Source: Cocos nucifera (Eukaryota; Streptophyta; Magnoliopsida; Arecales; Arecaceae). From it: a stretch of 64,000 bases of DNA. Of this stretch, positions 34,310-46,066 are shown in pieces; position 1 is the first letter of the stretch; every line of letters starts with the position of its first letter. The stretch is taken from the NCBI GenBank assembly GCA_006176705.1, contig QRFJ01000496.1, positions 806,001-870,000 of the forward strand. Direction: 5' to 3'. A program made the position numbers and the translations under genes. The notes below the pieces were generated by a model. It did not search any database and was not told the origin of the DNA. It saw only the letters and a list, made by a program, of their open reading frames with translations.

Positions 34310-35077
34310 CCACCTAAACAGAAATACTCCTGTAAGTGGATGTAACTTGCATGCCATCATTCTCTGATTGGCCACCACTGTTCACCTCTATTTTTCTTGT
34401 TCCATCTATCCCAGACCTCCTCAAGATGCTCTTCTCATCAAAGATAACGTTCCTACTGATCACTGACTTCTGTGCCTGGGAGTCCCATAGCAAGTAACCC
34501 TTGACTCCTTGTGGATACCCTATGAATGTCATCTTTTAAGATTTTGGGTACAATTTGCTCCTCTCGATTTCCTCCATATGTGCATAGGCTGTGCAACCGA
34601 AGACTTTTTGATAATCAAGCTCCACCTTCTTCCCACTCCAGACTTCCTTTGGAATGCCTCCATTCAGCTTATAATGAGGAGACCTATTTACAAGAAAATA
34701 AGAAAAGATTAGAGCATCACCCCAAAAAAACTTTGGAAGTGATGTCTGCAGTCTCAAACTCTGTGCCTTCTCGATCAGTGTCTGGTTCATCCTTTCTATG
34801 ACACCATTCAACTAGAAAGTCATCTTCACTATGTAATGGCATTTGATACCATTTTCCTCACAGTACCTCCTAAACTCCATGCTAGTATACTCCCCTCCAT
34901 TGTCCAACCTCAAACACTTTACCTGTCTTCCTGACTCCTTCTCTACTTCAACTCTCCAGGCTCTGAATCGAGTAAACATCTCTAATTTTTCTTTGATCAG
35001 ATAAATCCACACCTTCATTGAAAAATCATCAATGAAAGTGGTAAAGTATTTTGCCCCATCTTTAGCTGATATAAGAG
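34310..35077 (-). pseudogene. pol: Copia-B3 integrase, N-terminal part cut by Copia-A1
   Basis: Catalytic core with FTTFIDDFSMKVWIYLIKEK (first Asp), VKCLRLDNGGEYTSMEFRRY (second Asp) and NGVIERMNQTLIEKAQSLRL (Glu). Then PKFFWGDALIFSYFLVNRSP and the C-terminal FGCTAYAHM and GYPQGVKGYLLWD. Only two stops are seen, so this is among the better-preserved pieces. At 35077 the coding sequence ends where the Copia-A1 LTR begins; the zinc-finger domain, protease and most of gag are missing. Confidence 0.88.
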
Positions 35078-37344
35078 TGTTAGATATGTGTGCGCTAGAA
35101 GCCAGAATTGGCTGATACTTGTAATACACTTCTAAGTGCAAAATTATAATTTTGACTATAAATAATAAAATGGGTTATTTTCTATCACATATGTGTATTT
35201 AGTATCTATGATACATCCCTTGAGTTAATGGTAATGATAATTCTTATTTTCAAGAGTTGAAAATTTAAGACAAGAATTTTCATTATTAACTCATAAAATG
35301 CTCCTAACCGTAGGATCATCATGAGGATCGTGATTGATCCGGAAGGTTAGTGTACAATCACTTTTTTATAGTAGATGAGTCTTGAGTCTACGGTGTAGAG
35401 ATATCGAAGCGAGAGTACAGATACTCATTAGAGAATGAGGGCATCGAGCGTGACCACCTCGAGTAGTCATAAGGAAGTCTACCTTCTCGTCGATGACTGA
35501 CTCGAAGCTACAGTGGTGTGTCTGGTTCTTTGACCTGAGATGCATCGACAGTTCACCTTGAAGGTATTTTAGTTTGACTACACCATGACTTGGTCTCTTA
35601 GCCATTCAAAACTCTGAGGTGTATGTTGGCTATAGCATGTTCATTGTAGGAATTTGGATTGCACCAAGATGGAATCTATCTACCTCGGTGGATAAGGAGC
35701 AGCCCTATGATGATCATGAGAATCAAGTCCATAAGCCCATGGCCATGATAGAGAGTAAAATAATAGAAAGAGTTTCTATTAAGATTTTTACATCAGACTT
35801 GAATCAAATGATTAAATCATATGATAGAAATTAGGGTTTGACGAGTTCACCTTAACCCTAATCTAATCGGGGCTCAAGATAGAAGAACTTAATCACATAA
35901 GTAGCTGCATCGAGAGGTTCATTTTTAGTTTTGATGGGTTGCCACCATATACTGCTAGGTGTCACTGGTGGATTTTGGAAGTAATTAGAATGATTTAGAT
36001 GATCGATCATTCCAGTTGTCTGAATCAGAAGAGTTCTGATCCATCGAAAGAAGTTTCGATGATATCGATGATGAAGATCACGACATATCCCATTACCATA
36101 CAGAACTGAATTTAACTGGATCACACAAATAAGAGTTTGGATCTGGATATCATCAACTGGACTAATCCAGTTCAATTGATTTGAATTAGATTCAATTAGG
36201 TTCAAGGAAATCGTGCTAGCACATGATTGAGCCTAACATTCTTCTTTTTCTATCATTAAAAGTTATCTCGGCTGAGCCAAATATGTTTGTGCTCACTCAG
36301 GTATCTGTACCTAGTCTGACTTGAGCTTGTCCAAGTTAGAAAAGAATTGTCTTAATTTATGAGATAAGTTTGAGATAACACCTATCATTTTTCATCACCT
36401 GCTAATTCTTGTCCTTTGACTTTGGTCAAACGTTGACCTTTGACCCTTGGATATATGCCCATGTGTCATGCACTTATTGGAGAGCAGGTAGAGGCTTGTC
36501 CTCTCACTGGAATTTGGAAAGGAGGGGGTGCACACCTAGGATGGCATGCGCCCATGGATAGGGATGCTTGGAGTCCCATACGGATGGGACTCTAGGTTGC
36601 TTCTTGGATTCAAACTAGGTGACCAATCTTAGGCGCCATCTAAGGATAAATCTATGGGGCTCTCATATGGTTAGATCAGCTGATATCATTCCATCAATCA
36701 AATTTAGATCTGATTGCACGAAGCAATGTGATTGGCTGGGATGATGCAGTACTGCATGGCACAATAGGATCTATAAATAAACCCTATCTGCGCCCAACTT
36801 TTTGTGAGTTTCTCTTAGCCCATGCCCCAAGGCTGCCTCTCTCCCTCCTCCGTACTATCTTTTGGTCATCTCTTTCCTCTCCATGCTCAAGAAAGTTGGG
36901 CCTTCAGATTAGTGCGATTCAAGCAAGAAAAGGCTGACGAGAAAGGAAGAAGGCAGCACTGCCACTAAGATGACAACAGATCTTTGAAAGGAGTTTCGAA
37001 GATCCTCCAAATCAGATCCAAATCTAATTTTTGGAGATGTGATAAAGAAGGAGAAGATCTCCAGATCCAGTCCAAGTGGATACCAATAAAGATCAGGCAT
37101 TTGCGTGGCTAGATCCAGAACCTCAGACAATCAGTAGGATCATCAATGGATAATCGGATTACCCATAACAAGGTAAAACTAATTTAGATTTAATTTAATT
37201 TAATTTTTTTATTTATTAGATTATAAAATTAGATCTAAAAAATGTTAGATCTAATTTGAATCTAAGAGAAAATTTTTAAAATATGCCTCTTGATCCAATT
37301 AGATTTGAACGAACCTAATCCGAAAAATCTGATTTTTCCCTTCA
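35078..37344 (+). repeat. Copia-A1 5' LTR, about 2.27 kb
   Basis: TGTTAGATATGTGTGC to ...CCCTTCA directly before the PBS. Over the first ~145 bases it differs from the 3' LTR start at about a dozen positions. The left flank is AAGAG inside B3 integrase. Conserved antisense ORFs (35605-35366 and 36205-35858) recur in other copies of this LTR but have no domain. The length and pol type fit Angela-like copia elements. Confidence 0.88.
36770..36780 (+). promoter_or_regulatory. TATA box of Copia-A1 5' LTR
   Basis: TCTATAAATAA followed by ACCCTATCTGCGCCCAAC. The same layout, TCTATAAATAAGACCCTG, is at 63506-63523 in the A-family LTR at the window end. The probable start of R lies shortly downstream. 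Confidence 0.65.
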
Positions 37345-37346
37345 AC

Positions 37347-37358
37347 TGGTATCAGAGC
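37347..37358 (+). other. Copia-A1 primer binding site (initiator Met tRNA)
   Basis: TGGTATCAGAGC two bases after the LTR end, identical to the PBS of Copia-D. Confidence 0.93.
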
Positions 37359-39208
37359 TAGGTTGCATTAAAATTTATTTAGATATAATTTAATCTGATA
37401 AATTAGTAATTTTAAATATCATATGAGATGTGATTAGATCTAAAATTAAAAAATTAAAAAAATTAAAATTAATTAATCTAGATCTAAAATGTATGAGATA
37501 CATAACTAGACTAGGAATAGAATTATTCTATGTGTAGTCTAGTATAATCATAATTTTTATTTAATTAAATATAATTTTAAGATCTATTTATTTATTATTT
37601 TATAATCTTATAAATATTATAATCAGATCTAAAAATAAATAAATTTAATTTAATTTATTCATATGAGATATGATAGTTGCATGTTTAGACTAGTTGTAGA
37701 ATAGTTCTACAAAAGGATCTAGATTAAATTTTATTTGATATGATCAAATTTAAATTTAATTTTTTAGATGATTATGAGATAATTTAGATATAAAAAACAT
37801 GTATGATATGATGTATACAAAATATATTTTAATTAGATCAATTTTTTTATATGAGATATATGCTTAGATCTAATTAGTTTTGTAGATTAGTTGTATTTCT
37901 GATTAAGGCGTTATCCTTGGCCGTTCGGTCATTAAGGAGTAAAGTAGAGTTTAAAGACCCTCTCCTCCATTCGATGGGGTGTTCTTATGATGTGTAGAGG
38001 TGCTGCACATTCATCCTTAATCAGAAATTGAAAATTTACTTTCTGCAAAATCCTAGATCCTGAAACCCTAGGATCTTATTTGCATGTTTTGTTTATGAAC
38101 CCTAAACTTCATTAAGAATTAAGATTATGAAACATATTTGATCTAAAATTGAGAATTTTTAGATCTAAGATATGTTCATAAAATTAGGTTCGGACTTGGG
38201 TAGCTCAATTAGGTCTAGCAGTTGATCAAACCGAATCAAGAGTTGGTTAGATGGGATCAACAATGCTTAAATTGACCAGCCTAATAGGATTAAGTCTGGG
38301 TCAAGATTGAGTCACATGAGTGATCGATCAAGCTAAGACCTAATTAGGCTCAGTGGTTAGAGTCTGGATTGTAGGCTAACTCGATTGGTTCTGGCTCAAT
38401 AATTTGGTGTCTAAGATAAGTTTGGCAGATACGATCGATTGGTTTTTATTTGGGAGCTACTCGACTCGAATGCATTCTTATCGAATTAATGGCATATCCC
38501 TTCCACCGGTCTCACTTACCTGGCCATGTTTGTTGACTTAGTTCTGATCTGAGGTGGTCAATAATCCGAGCTAACCCATGCCACTAGGTTAGTTATAATA
38601 GTTATGACTATGTTAAGTCTAGTTTAATGAGACCTAAATCAAATCTCCCCAAGAAAAGATTAAGTCTAAGGTCTTCTACCATTGTAGATGTGCGGGCCTT
38701 TTCTAGGGTTGATTGTTCTCAGCTGATTACAGTGGCTCAGTTGCACCAAAAAGGCACAACCATATCTATTAGGTATTGGATGCTATGGGCTGGAGGATGA
38801 ATTGGGCTCAATTATTTGTATACAGTGAGAGACTCAATTAAAAATCCAATCTATACAAATGGTGGGTCTGACTTAACTAAGAAGTGAATCAATATTTTGG
38901 ACACGGTAAGATTCATGAATTAGAGATCAAGTTTGGGTGCATCATGATTAGAGAATCATTGAATAAGAGTTATTCACTCATTGGCTAACCCATCACCAAT
39001 AACTATTAAGTGAGGTGATGAGTCAGTTGGTGGGACCGCACCATCCACTAGAAATCAGTAATCATGGAGATTTTTGCATCTCTACAGAGGGAGTGTAGGG
39101 ATCCAAGAAAATAGTAGGAGCTAATTTGTTTAAAAATAAAATTTCTAAATAAATTGATTAAATCTTAATTACAATATCTAACTAGAAACTTTGACTCTCT
39201 ATAGAAAA
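37359..39208 (+). other. Copia-A1 leader, about 1.85 kb, with conserved stem
   Basis: A long untranslated leader with no ORF supported. ATTTCTGATTAAGG (37895-37908) pairs perfectly with CCTTAATCAGAAAT (38015-38028), as in Copia-A2, and a smaller ATCCTAG/CTAGGAT stem follows near 38047. Text from 38290 to 39200 is shared with 48795-49700 of A2, including TATCCCTTCCACCGRTCT-like and GTGGGACCGCACCATCCACT blocks. Confidence 0.8.
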
Positions 39209-40025
39209 ATGTCTACATCCAACCCACAAGCACGAATCCTGGACACCCATAGACTGATCGGACCAAATTACAAGGATTAGCTCCAGAACTTCAAAATTAT
39301 TTTGGATTTCGAGAAGTTAACTCATGTATTGGTTCAGGATCCTCCCAGCTTATTAGCTCGTCCATCTACTGAGTAGAGAGCGTCTTTGGATAAGTGGACA
39401 GACGATGATAATAAGGTCAGATACTACATGTTGGGCTCGAAGTCTGATGAACTTCAATGCCAACATAAAGATATCAGGACTGCTCGCCAAATGTTGGCTC
39501 ACCTATAGGAGATGTTTGGTGAACAGAGTCACGCAGCCAAGTATCAAGTCACTAAATGACTGTTCAAGGCTAAGATGTGTGATGGGCAGTCAGTCCAAGA
39601 TCATTGTCTGATGATGATCAAGAACTTAGAAGAGCTTGAGAAGCTTGGAGTGAGGTTGGACTTGGATCTACAGAATGATATAATTCTGCAATCCTTGACT
39701 GATGTGTATGGGCAGTTCATCATGAACTACCATATGCACAAACTTCAAAATTCCTTGGCCGAACTTATGAACATGTTGGTTATTGCTGAGCTTCCCATGA
39801 AAGATTTTAAAGGCTCAATACTTGCTATAGAATGGACTTTTTCCAAGAGAAAGTCTTTTGGAAAGAAGAAGTCTGTGAAAAAGTAGAAGATGGAAGGAGG
39901 AAAGAAGAAAAAGATAGAGCTGAAGAAGAAGGCTGCTGACAAAGGAAAGTATTTCCATTGCAACAATGACGACCACTAAAAGTGGAACTATCCTACTTAC
40001 CTGGCCCTCCTAAAGAAGAAGGAGG
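39209..40025 (+). pseudogene. gag: Copia-A1 gag
   Basis: Starts at an ATG at 39209. Readable landmarks are LIGPNYKD, LQNFKIILDFEKLTHVL, KWTDDDNKVRYYMLGS, MLAHL-x-EMFGEQS, DHCLMMIKNLEELEKLG and FIMNYHMHKLQNSLAELMNM, a UBN2-type copia gag. A basic stretch (SKRKSFGKKKSVKK) and a decayed zinc knuckle (YFHCNNDDH, then WNY) end it. The first and last Cys are Tyr, and a stop stands where Trp is expected. Four or more stops and a frameshift near 39575. Confidence 0.82.
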
Positions 40026-40490
40026 TAGGTCCTTTTGGAGGTATACTCATTATTGAGTCTAACCTTATGATTTCTTCTACATCTAGTTGGATGCTTGACT
40101 TTGGTTCTAGTGCTCACTTATGCACTTCTATGTAGGGTCTTGAGGATAGCAGGAGGTTGAGGGATGGTGAGATGATCCTGTGTATCGAAAATGGAGCAAG
40201 AGTTGCTACCGTGGCCGTGGAGACATACCCTCTTCGACTACCATCTGATTTAGACTTAGTATTAAAAGACTGTTATTATGTACCTACAGCAAGCAAAAAT
40301 TTGATTTCTATTTCTTGCCTTACATTAGAAGGCTATGTAACTAGTTTTCTTAAGGACCATTGTAATATTCTTTATGAAAGAAATAAAATTGCAAGAGATT
40401 TTCTTATTAACGGTCTTTATCAGTTACATATTGATGTATCTATTTTTAATTTTAAGCAAAATGTGAATGCCATAAAATCAAAATGAGCTA
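40026..40490 (+). pseudogene. pol: Copia-A1 protease
   Basis: SSWMLDFGSSAHLCTSM is the copia protease active-site region, with D-F-G where D-T-G or D-S-G is expected. Next come LEDSRRLRDGEMILCIENGARV and LVLKDCYYVPTASKNLISISCL, the N-CYYIP-x-x-x-RN-ISVS block. An ORF is open from 40157 to 40486 and ends with a TGA before the pre-integrase domain. The Thr/Ser-to-Phe change in the active site would be disabling on its own. Confidence 0.8.
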
Positions 40491-41400
40491 GGGATAGTCC
40501 AAATGATAGGTATCTATGGCACCTAAGATTAGGTCATATAGCAGAAGATAGGAGTTAACAAATTGGAGAAAATCGGGCTATTGAGTCCGTTGACTTTCGA
40601 GTCATATCCAATTTGTGAATCCTATCTTCATGGCAAAATGACTAAGCTCCCTTTTGTAGGACATGGGGAAAGGGCCACGAATCTTCTTGCCTTAGTACAT
40701 ACTGATGTATGCGGCACATTTGATGTGCCAGTTAGAGGCAACTTTGTCTACCTCATAACCTTTACCGATGATATATCTAGGTATGGGTATGTGTATCTTA
40801 TGAGACATAAGTCTGAAGCTTTTGACAAGTTCAAAGAATTCAGACATGAAGTAGAAAAGCAAATTGAAAAACCTATTAAGATCCTTCGATCAGATCGAGG
40901 AGGTGAATACCTTAGTCGAAAATTCCTGGACTATCTCAAGAAAGATGGTATAATCTTTCAATGGACTCCACCTGGAACACCTCAACTCAACGGAGTTTCA
41001 GAATGGAGGAATCAAACCCTATTCGATATGGTCTGATCCATGATGAGCTTCACAGACCTCCCTAATTTTCTTTGGGGATACTGTTTGTTAACTGCTATAT
41101 ACTTACTGAATAGGGTTCCTTCTAAAATTGTTCTTACCATACTGTATGAGATATGGCATGGTCAGAAATCAAGTTTGAGTCATCTTAGAATTTGGGGTTG
41201 TCCAGCTCATGTCAGAAGACAACAAGCGGATAAGTTAGACTTTAGGTTCTTCAGAGCTCGATTTATAGATTATCCTAAAGAGTCATTAGGATATTATTTC
41301 TATATTTCAGAAGATCACAATGTAATTATGAGTCGACATGCCATTTTTCTTGAAAAATAGTTTATTCAAGATAGCGGCATTGGAAGTAGATTAAGCTCGA
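40491..41400 (+). pseudogene. pol: Copia-A1 integrase
   Basis: Begins with a pre-integrase H-x-x-LGH block (LWHLRLGHIAED), then CESYLHGKMTKLPFVG, with Tyr for the last zinc Cys. The core has LVHTDVCGTF (Asp), ILRSDRGGEYLSRKF (Asp) and GVSEWRNQTL (Glu). SMMSFTDLPNFLWGYCL, LNRVPSKIV and IWGCPAHVRR follow, with YPKESLGYYFYISED at the C-terminus. Two long open segments (40563-41036 and 41040-41360) are separated by a single TGA. The sequence type is Angela-like. Confidence 0.88.
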
Positions 41401-42570
41401 AGAGAAAGTCTCACAAGAGCAACGAGCTAAGAACCAAATGGAACCAAATCAGGTTGAGCCAATCCATTCATTACCTCCTCCACCTTGCAGATCGAAAAAA
41501 AATTTTCGTCCCTCTGAGAGGTATTTAGGTACTATTTCAGAGGATGTAGAGAAAATATTCCTCGTGGGTAATGGGGTTCATAGTGATGATCCCAAAATCT
41601 GTAACGAGGCGATATTGGATATCGACTTTGAGAAATGGTTAAAGATAATGAAGTCAGAAATTGACTCGATGCACTCAAACCAAATCTGGACCTTGGTAGA
41701 TCCACCAGAAGGTATAGTACCTATTGGATGTAAATGGATCTACAAGAGAAAGATTGGTGTAGATGGAAATGTGGAGACATTCAAGACTAGATTAGTAGCA
41801 AAAGGTTATAGTAATGCGAAGGCATTGACTATCAGGATACCTTTTCGCCAGTAGCTATGCTAAAATTCATTCGCACATTGCTTGCTGTTGCAGCCTATTT
41901 TGATTATGAAATATGGCAAATGGACATGAAAATGGTATTCTTAAATGGATATCTTGAGGAAGATATCTATATGGAACAACCTCTAGGTTTCACATCTAGT
42001 GATGATGATCATAAGGTTTGCAAGCTGCAAAGGTCCATATATGGACTTAAGCAAGCATCTCGGAGCTGGAATACTCATTTTAATGATGTGATCAAATTAT
42101 TTAGTTTCATCAAAAATGAGGAGAAGCCATGTGTCTTCAAAAAGGTCAGTGGGAGCGCTGTTGTCTTCCTCATATTGTATGTAGATGACATCCTCCTTAT
42201 TGGGAATGATATTCCCATGTTGACCACAAGTTAAAATATGGTTATCTAAAGAATTCTCCATGAAAGACCTAGGAGAAGCATCCTTTATTCTATGAATTAA
42301 GATCTATAGAGATAGACCGAATAGGATGCTAGGACTTTCACAGAAGATGTACATAGAGGAAGTGCTAAAGAGGTTTAGTATGGAAAACTCTAAGAGAGGT
42401 TTAGTACCCTTCAGACATGGCATTCATCTTTCCAAGAAGATGTGCCCTAGCACACCTGAGGAAATAGAACGCATGAGCAAGATCCCTTATGCTTCAGCAA
42501 TAGGGAGCCTCATGTATGCCATGTTATGTACACGACCTGATATAGCCCATGTTGTGTGTCATGAGTAGAT
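41401..42570 (+). pseudogene. pol: Copia-A1 reverse transcriptase
   Basis: PIGCKWIYKRKIGVDGNVET and TRLVAKGYSNAK, then a frameshift near 41820 (DTFSPVA region). MLKFIRTLLAVAAYFDYEIW, QMDMKMVFLNGYLEEDIYM, CKLQRSIYGLKQASRSWN and the catalytic LILYVDDILLIGND follow, with Y-V-D-D intact. A frameshift near 42230 precedes the thumb (MLGLSQKMYIEEVLKRFSM, IPYASAIGSLMYAMLCTRPD). This is the best RT of the A family here; the 41857-42234 and 42326-42568 segments are open. Confidence 0.88.
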
Positions 42571-43156
42571 ATCAGTCCAATCCAGGTGAAGAATACTGGA
42601 CTTCTGTGAAATGTATCCTTAAGTACTTAAGAAAAACTAAGGATATGTTACTGATCTTTGGTAATGGAAAACTCCAAGTCTAGGAGTATACAGACTCAGA
42701 TTTTATGTCCGATGTAGATGATCGAAAGTTGATATCTAGGAGTCTATTTTTGTGCAATGGTGGAGCTGTCAGTTGGAAAAATTTCAAGCAGACAGTGATA
42801 GCAGATTCCACCATAGAAGCAGAATACATCGCTACGTCAGAAGCTGCAAAGAAGGCATTCTGGTATAAGAGTTTATCATAGAGATCGAAGTGATGCCATC
42901 AGATGCCATTTCTCTGTACTACGACAACAATGGCACCATAGCCCTTGCTAAGGAGTCGAGGTCTCACCAGAAATCCAAGCATATCGAGCGGCGATACCAT
43001 CTCATCCATGATTACCTCGAGAAGGGTTACGTCGAGGTCAAGAGAGTCGACTCCATAGACAATGCGGTGGACCTGCTTACAAAGCAGTCGGGCCAGTAGA
43101 AATTTGAAGCCCACCTTGAGAAGATGAGACTTAGATTTGTAGCCAATTGGCTTTAG
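42571..43156 (+). pseudogene. pol: Copia-A1 RNase H
   Basis: The first half is frameshifted and stop-rich, but sequence equivalent to the DSTIEAEYIA region is readable at 42805-42830. The second half (42890-43099) is open: ISLYYDNNGTIALAKESRSH with the catalytic Asp, KHIERRYHLIHDYLEKG, VEVKRVDSIDNAVDLLTK. A stop follows before the PPT. Confidence 0.82.
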
Positions 43157-43170
43157 GTCAAGTGGGAGTT
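43157..43170 (+). other. Copia-A1 polypurine tract
   Basis: GTCAAGTGGGAGTT immediately before TGTTAGATATG. Same motif as at 14453 in Copia-D. Confidence 0.85.
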
Positions 43171-44641
43171 TGTTAGATATGTGTGTCTTAGAAGCCAAAA
43201 TTGGCTGACACTTGTAATACACTTCTAAGGGTAAAATTATAATTTTGACTATAAATAATAAAATGGATTATTTTCTATCATATATGCGTATTTAGTGTCT
43301 GTGATACATCCCTTGAGTTAATGGTAATGATAATTCTTATTTTCAAGAGTTGAAAATTTAAGACAAGAATTTTCATTATTAACTCATAAAATGCTCCTGA
43401 CCGTAGGATCATCATGAGGATGATGATTGATCTGGAAGATTAGTGTATAATCACTTTTTTATAGTAGATGAGTCTTGAGTCTATGGTGTAGAGAAACCAG
43501 AGCGAGAGTACAGATACTCGTTAGAGAATGAGGGCACCGAGCGTGACCACCTCGAGTAGTCATAAGGAAGTCTACCTTCTCGTTGATAACTGATTCGAAG
43601 CTGCAGTGGTGTATCTGGTTCTTTGACCTGAGGTGCATCGACAGTTGACCTTGAGGGTGTTATAGTTTGACTACACCATGACTCGGTCTTCTAGCCATTT
43701 AGAATCCTAAGGTGTATGTTGGCTATAGCATGTTCATTGTAGGAATTGGATTGCACCAAGATGGAATCTATCTACCTCGATGGATGAGGAGCAGCCCTAT
43801 GATGATCATGAGAATCAAGTCTATAAAACCATGGCCATGGTCGAGATTGAAATAATAGAAAGAGTTTCTATTAAGGTTTTCACATCGAACTTGAATCAAA
43901 TGATTAAACCATATGATAGAAATTAGGGTTTGATGAGTTCACCTTAACCCTAAACTGATCGGGACTCAAGATAGAAGAACTTAATCATACAAGTAGCTAC
44001 ACTGAGAGGTTTGCTTTTAGTTTTGATGGGTTACCATCATATACTGCTAGGGGTCACTGGTAGATTTTGGGAGCAATTAGAATGATTTAGATGATCGATC
44101 ATTCTAGTTATCTGAATCAGAAGAGTTCTGATCCATCGAAAGGAGTTTCGATGATGTCGATGATGGAGATCATGACATATCCCATTATCATACAAAACTG
44201 AACCTAATAGGGTCACACAAACAAGGGTTTGGATCTGGATATCATCAATTGGACTAACCCAGTTCAATTGATTTGAATTAGATTCAATTAGGTTCAAGGA
44301 AATCATGCTAGCACACGATTGAGCCTAACATTCTCCTTTTCCTATCATTAAAAGTTATCTCAACTAAGCCAAATGTATTTATGCTCATTCAGGTACCTGT
44401 ACCTTATCTGACTGGAGCTTGTTCAGGTTAGAAAAGGGTTGTCTTAATTTATGACATAAGTTTGAGACAACACCTACCATTTTTCATCACCTGCTAATTC
44501 TTGTTCTTTGTCTTTGGTCAAACGTTGACCTTTGACCCTTGGACATCTGCCCATGTGTCATGCACTTATGGAAGAGCAGATAGGGGCTTGTCCCCTCACT
44601 AAAATTTGGAAAGGAGGGGGCACACGCCATTCTAGGTGGCC
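43171..44641 (+). repeat. Copia-A1 3' LTR, truncated
   Basis: Follows the 5' LTR from TGTTAGATATGTGTGTC to GGGGGCACACGCCATTCTAGG, then stops about 1,470 bases in; some 800 bases with the TATA region and U5 are lost. Copia-B leader follows at once. The deletion that removed the LTR end probably also removed B3 gag, protease and the integrase N-terminus, so no target-site duplication can be read. Confidence 0.85.
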
Positions 44642-44878
44642 GTCCTTCATGATCTCACACACCAGCAAAACTATCCTTCAAAGAAGATCTAACTAGCCCT
44701 AGATCCTCTTTTCAAATTTCTGTATCACCATTCCTCTGTGTAAACAATCTCCATCTCAATCTAAAGACAACCATGAAGCAAACTAGAAGTTTTAGGATAA
44801 AATCTGGTGCAACAAATCCTGGATATAGTAAACCCTAGGTGTCTTCCTTCCTTCCATGCAACACAGCTTTGATACCAA
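44642..44878 (-). other. Copia-B3 leader and primer binding site
   Basis: On the minus strand TGGTATCAAAGC (44866-44877) follows the LTR end, then about 220 bases of leader that match 45825-46050 (GATCTCACACACCAGCAAAA, CTTCAAAGAAGATCTAACTA). The leader is cut by the A1 3' LTR before any gag start. Confidence 0.85.
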
Positions 44879-44879
44879 A

Positions 44880-45470
44880 TGTTGGGAATATGCGCTCTTT
44901 CCACATAGATCGGCATGGCTGTCAGTGATTAGCTAAGCAATAAGGAAGTATTTCTTAGAGATCTCTACAGAAGTACGATCAAATAAATCAAAGAATAGGG
45001 AAGAAGAGAAGAAGAAATTTCTAGAAAAAAAGAGCTTTTATTCCGTATATTTCAGCACTCTGATAATCTTGACCTATTTTTAGTATATATACTTTACAAA
45101 GAGTCAAGACTAAGCTCATAGAAAAGCTTTCCAAATCCAAACAACCCACGTACATAAAATAATAATCCATAAAAACTGAGCTAGCCCAATTTCAGACTGA
45201 GCAGACTAACCTACGACTGGGTTGGCTCTGGGACTGAGCCGACCCACTTGTGTACCATGCCAACAGTCTAAAAATGCTGCTCTCTATCTAAATTTTTCTT
45301 TGAGATCTAGCCGATCCAGTTTTCAACTAAGCCAGCTCAGTCTCAGAGTGAGCCAGTCCAGTTTCTAAACTTTACTATTAAGACTGATTCTTTTTCTGGC
45401 TTGCTCCCATCTTTTCATGACCTATCTTCTCATATTTTCAAAACTTAGGAGTGCCACATCTGAGCTCACA
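44880..45470 (-). repeat. Copia-B3 5' LTR, U3 end fused to B2 gag
   Basis: 591-base minus-strand LTR, from TGTGAGCTCAGATGTGGC at 45470 to ...TCCCAACA at 44880. It has a PBS and leader on its downstream side, so it is a 5' LTR. Its U3 terminus joins B2 gag sequence with no intervening bases. The U3 palindrome (ACTGGGTTGGCTC / GAGCCGACCCA) lies at 45216-45248. Confidence 0.85.
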
Positions 45471-45796
45471 CTATATAGTTGTTTCTTCAATCATAGCTTG
45501 TTCATTATGTTCTTCCCCATGTATGTATTCTCCAATCTCTCTCAGAGCCCATTTGCCATAGTTTCTGTGCAAACCTTGGGCAAAACCTGATCAGCCAAGT
45601 ACATCCAGATTGTATTAAAAGCAATTTTCTCCAACTCTTTCCAATCCTCAGCACTGATCTTTTTCGATCTTTCTTTTATCATGACCTTGTAGATCCTCTG
45701 CTGAACTAACAAGTTCTTTACTCTTTCCTGCCATAGAGTAAAGTTTTTCTTACCATCAAACTTCTCAAAATCTCCCTTGAATCCACTTGATCCCAT
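45471..45796 (-). pseudogene. gag: Copia-B2 gag, N-terminal part
   Basis: ATG at 45796 opens an 84-codon frame: FKGDFEKFDGKKNFTLWQER is the copia gag start (F-x-KFDG-NF-LW), then VKNLLVQQRIYKVM, LEKIAFNTIWMYLADQVLPK and TMANGL. A stop replaces Trp; past it, in another frame, YMGKN and LKKQLY are readable. Coding similarity stops exactly at the LTR terminus at 45470. Comparable Tork gag regions continue for about 250 more residues. Confidence 0.82.
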
Positions 45797-46066
45797 GACT
45801 TCAAATAAGTCAAGAATAGATCCCTAACACCCTTTACGATCTCACACACCAGCAAAACTATCCTTCAAAGAAGATCTAACTAGCCCTAGATCCTCTTTCC
45901 AAACTTCTGTATCACCATTCCTCCATATAAACAATCTCCACCTCAATCTAGAGACAACCACGAAGCAAACTATAAGTTTTAGGATAAAATCTGATGCAAT
46001 AAATCCTGAATGTAGTAATCCCTAGGTGTCTTCCTTTCGTCCATGTAACACTACTCTGATATCAAA
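45797..46066 (-). other. Copia-B2 leader and primer binding site
   Basis: On the minus strand TGATATCAGAG (about 46054-46064), a decayed PBS (usual TGGTATCAGAG), follows the LTR end. The leader runs to the gag ATG and matches the B3 leader over more than 200 bases. Confidence 0.8.
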
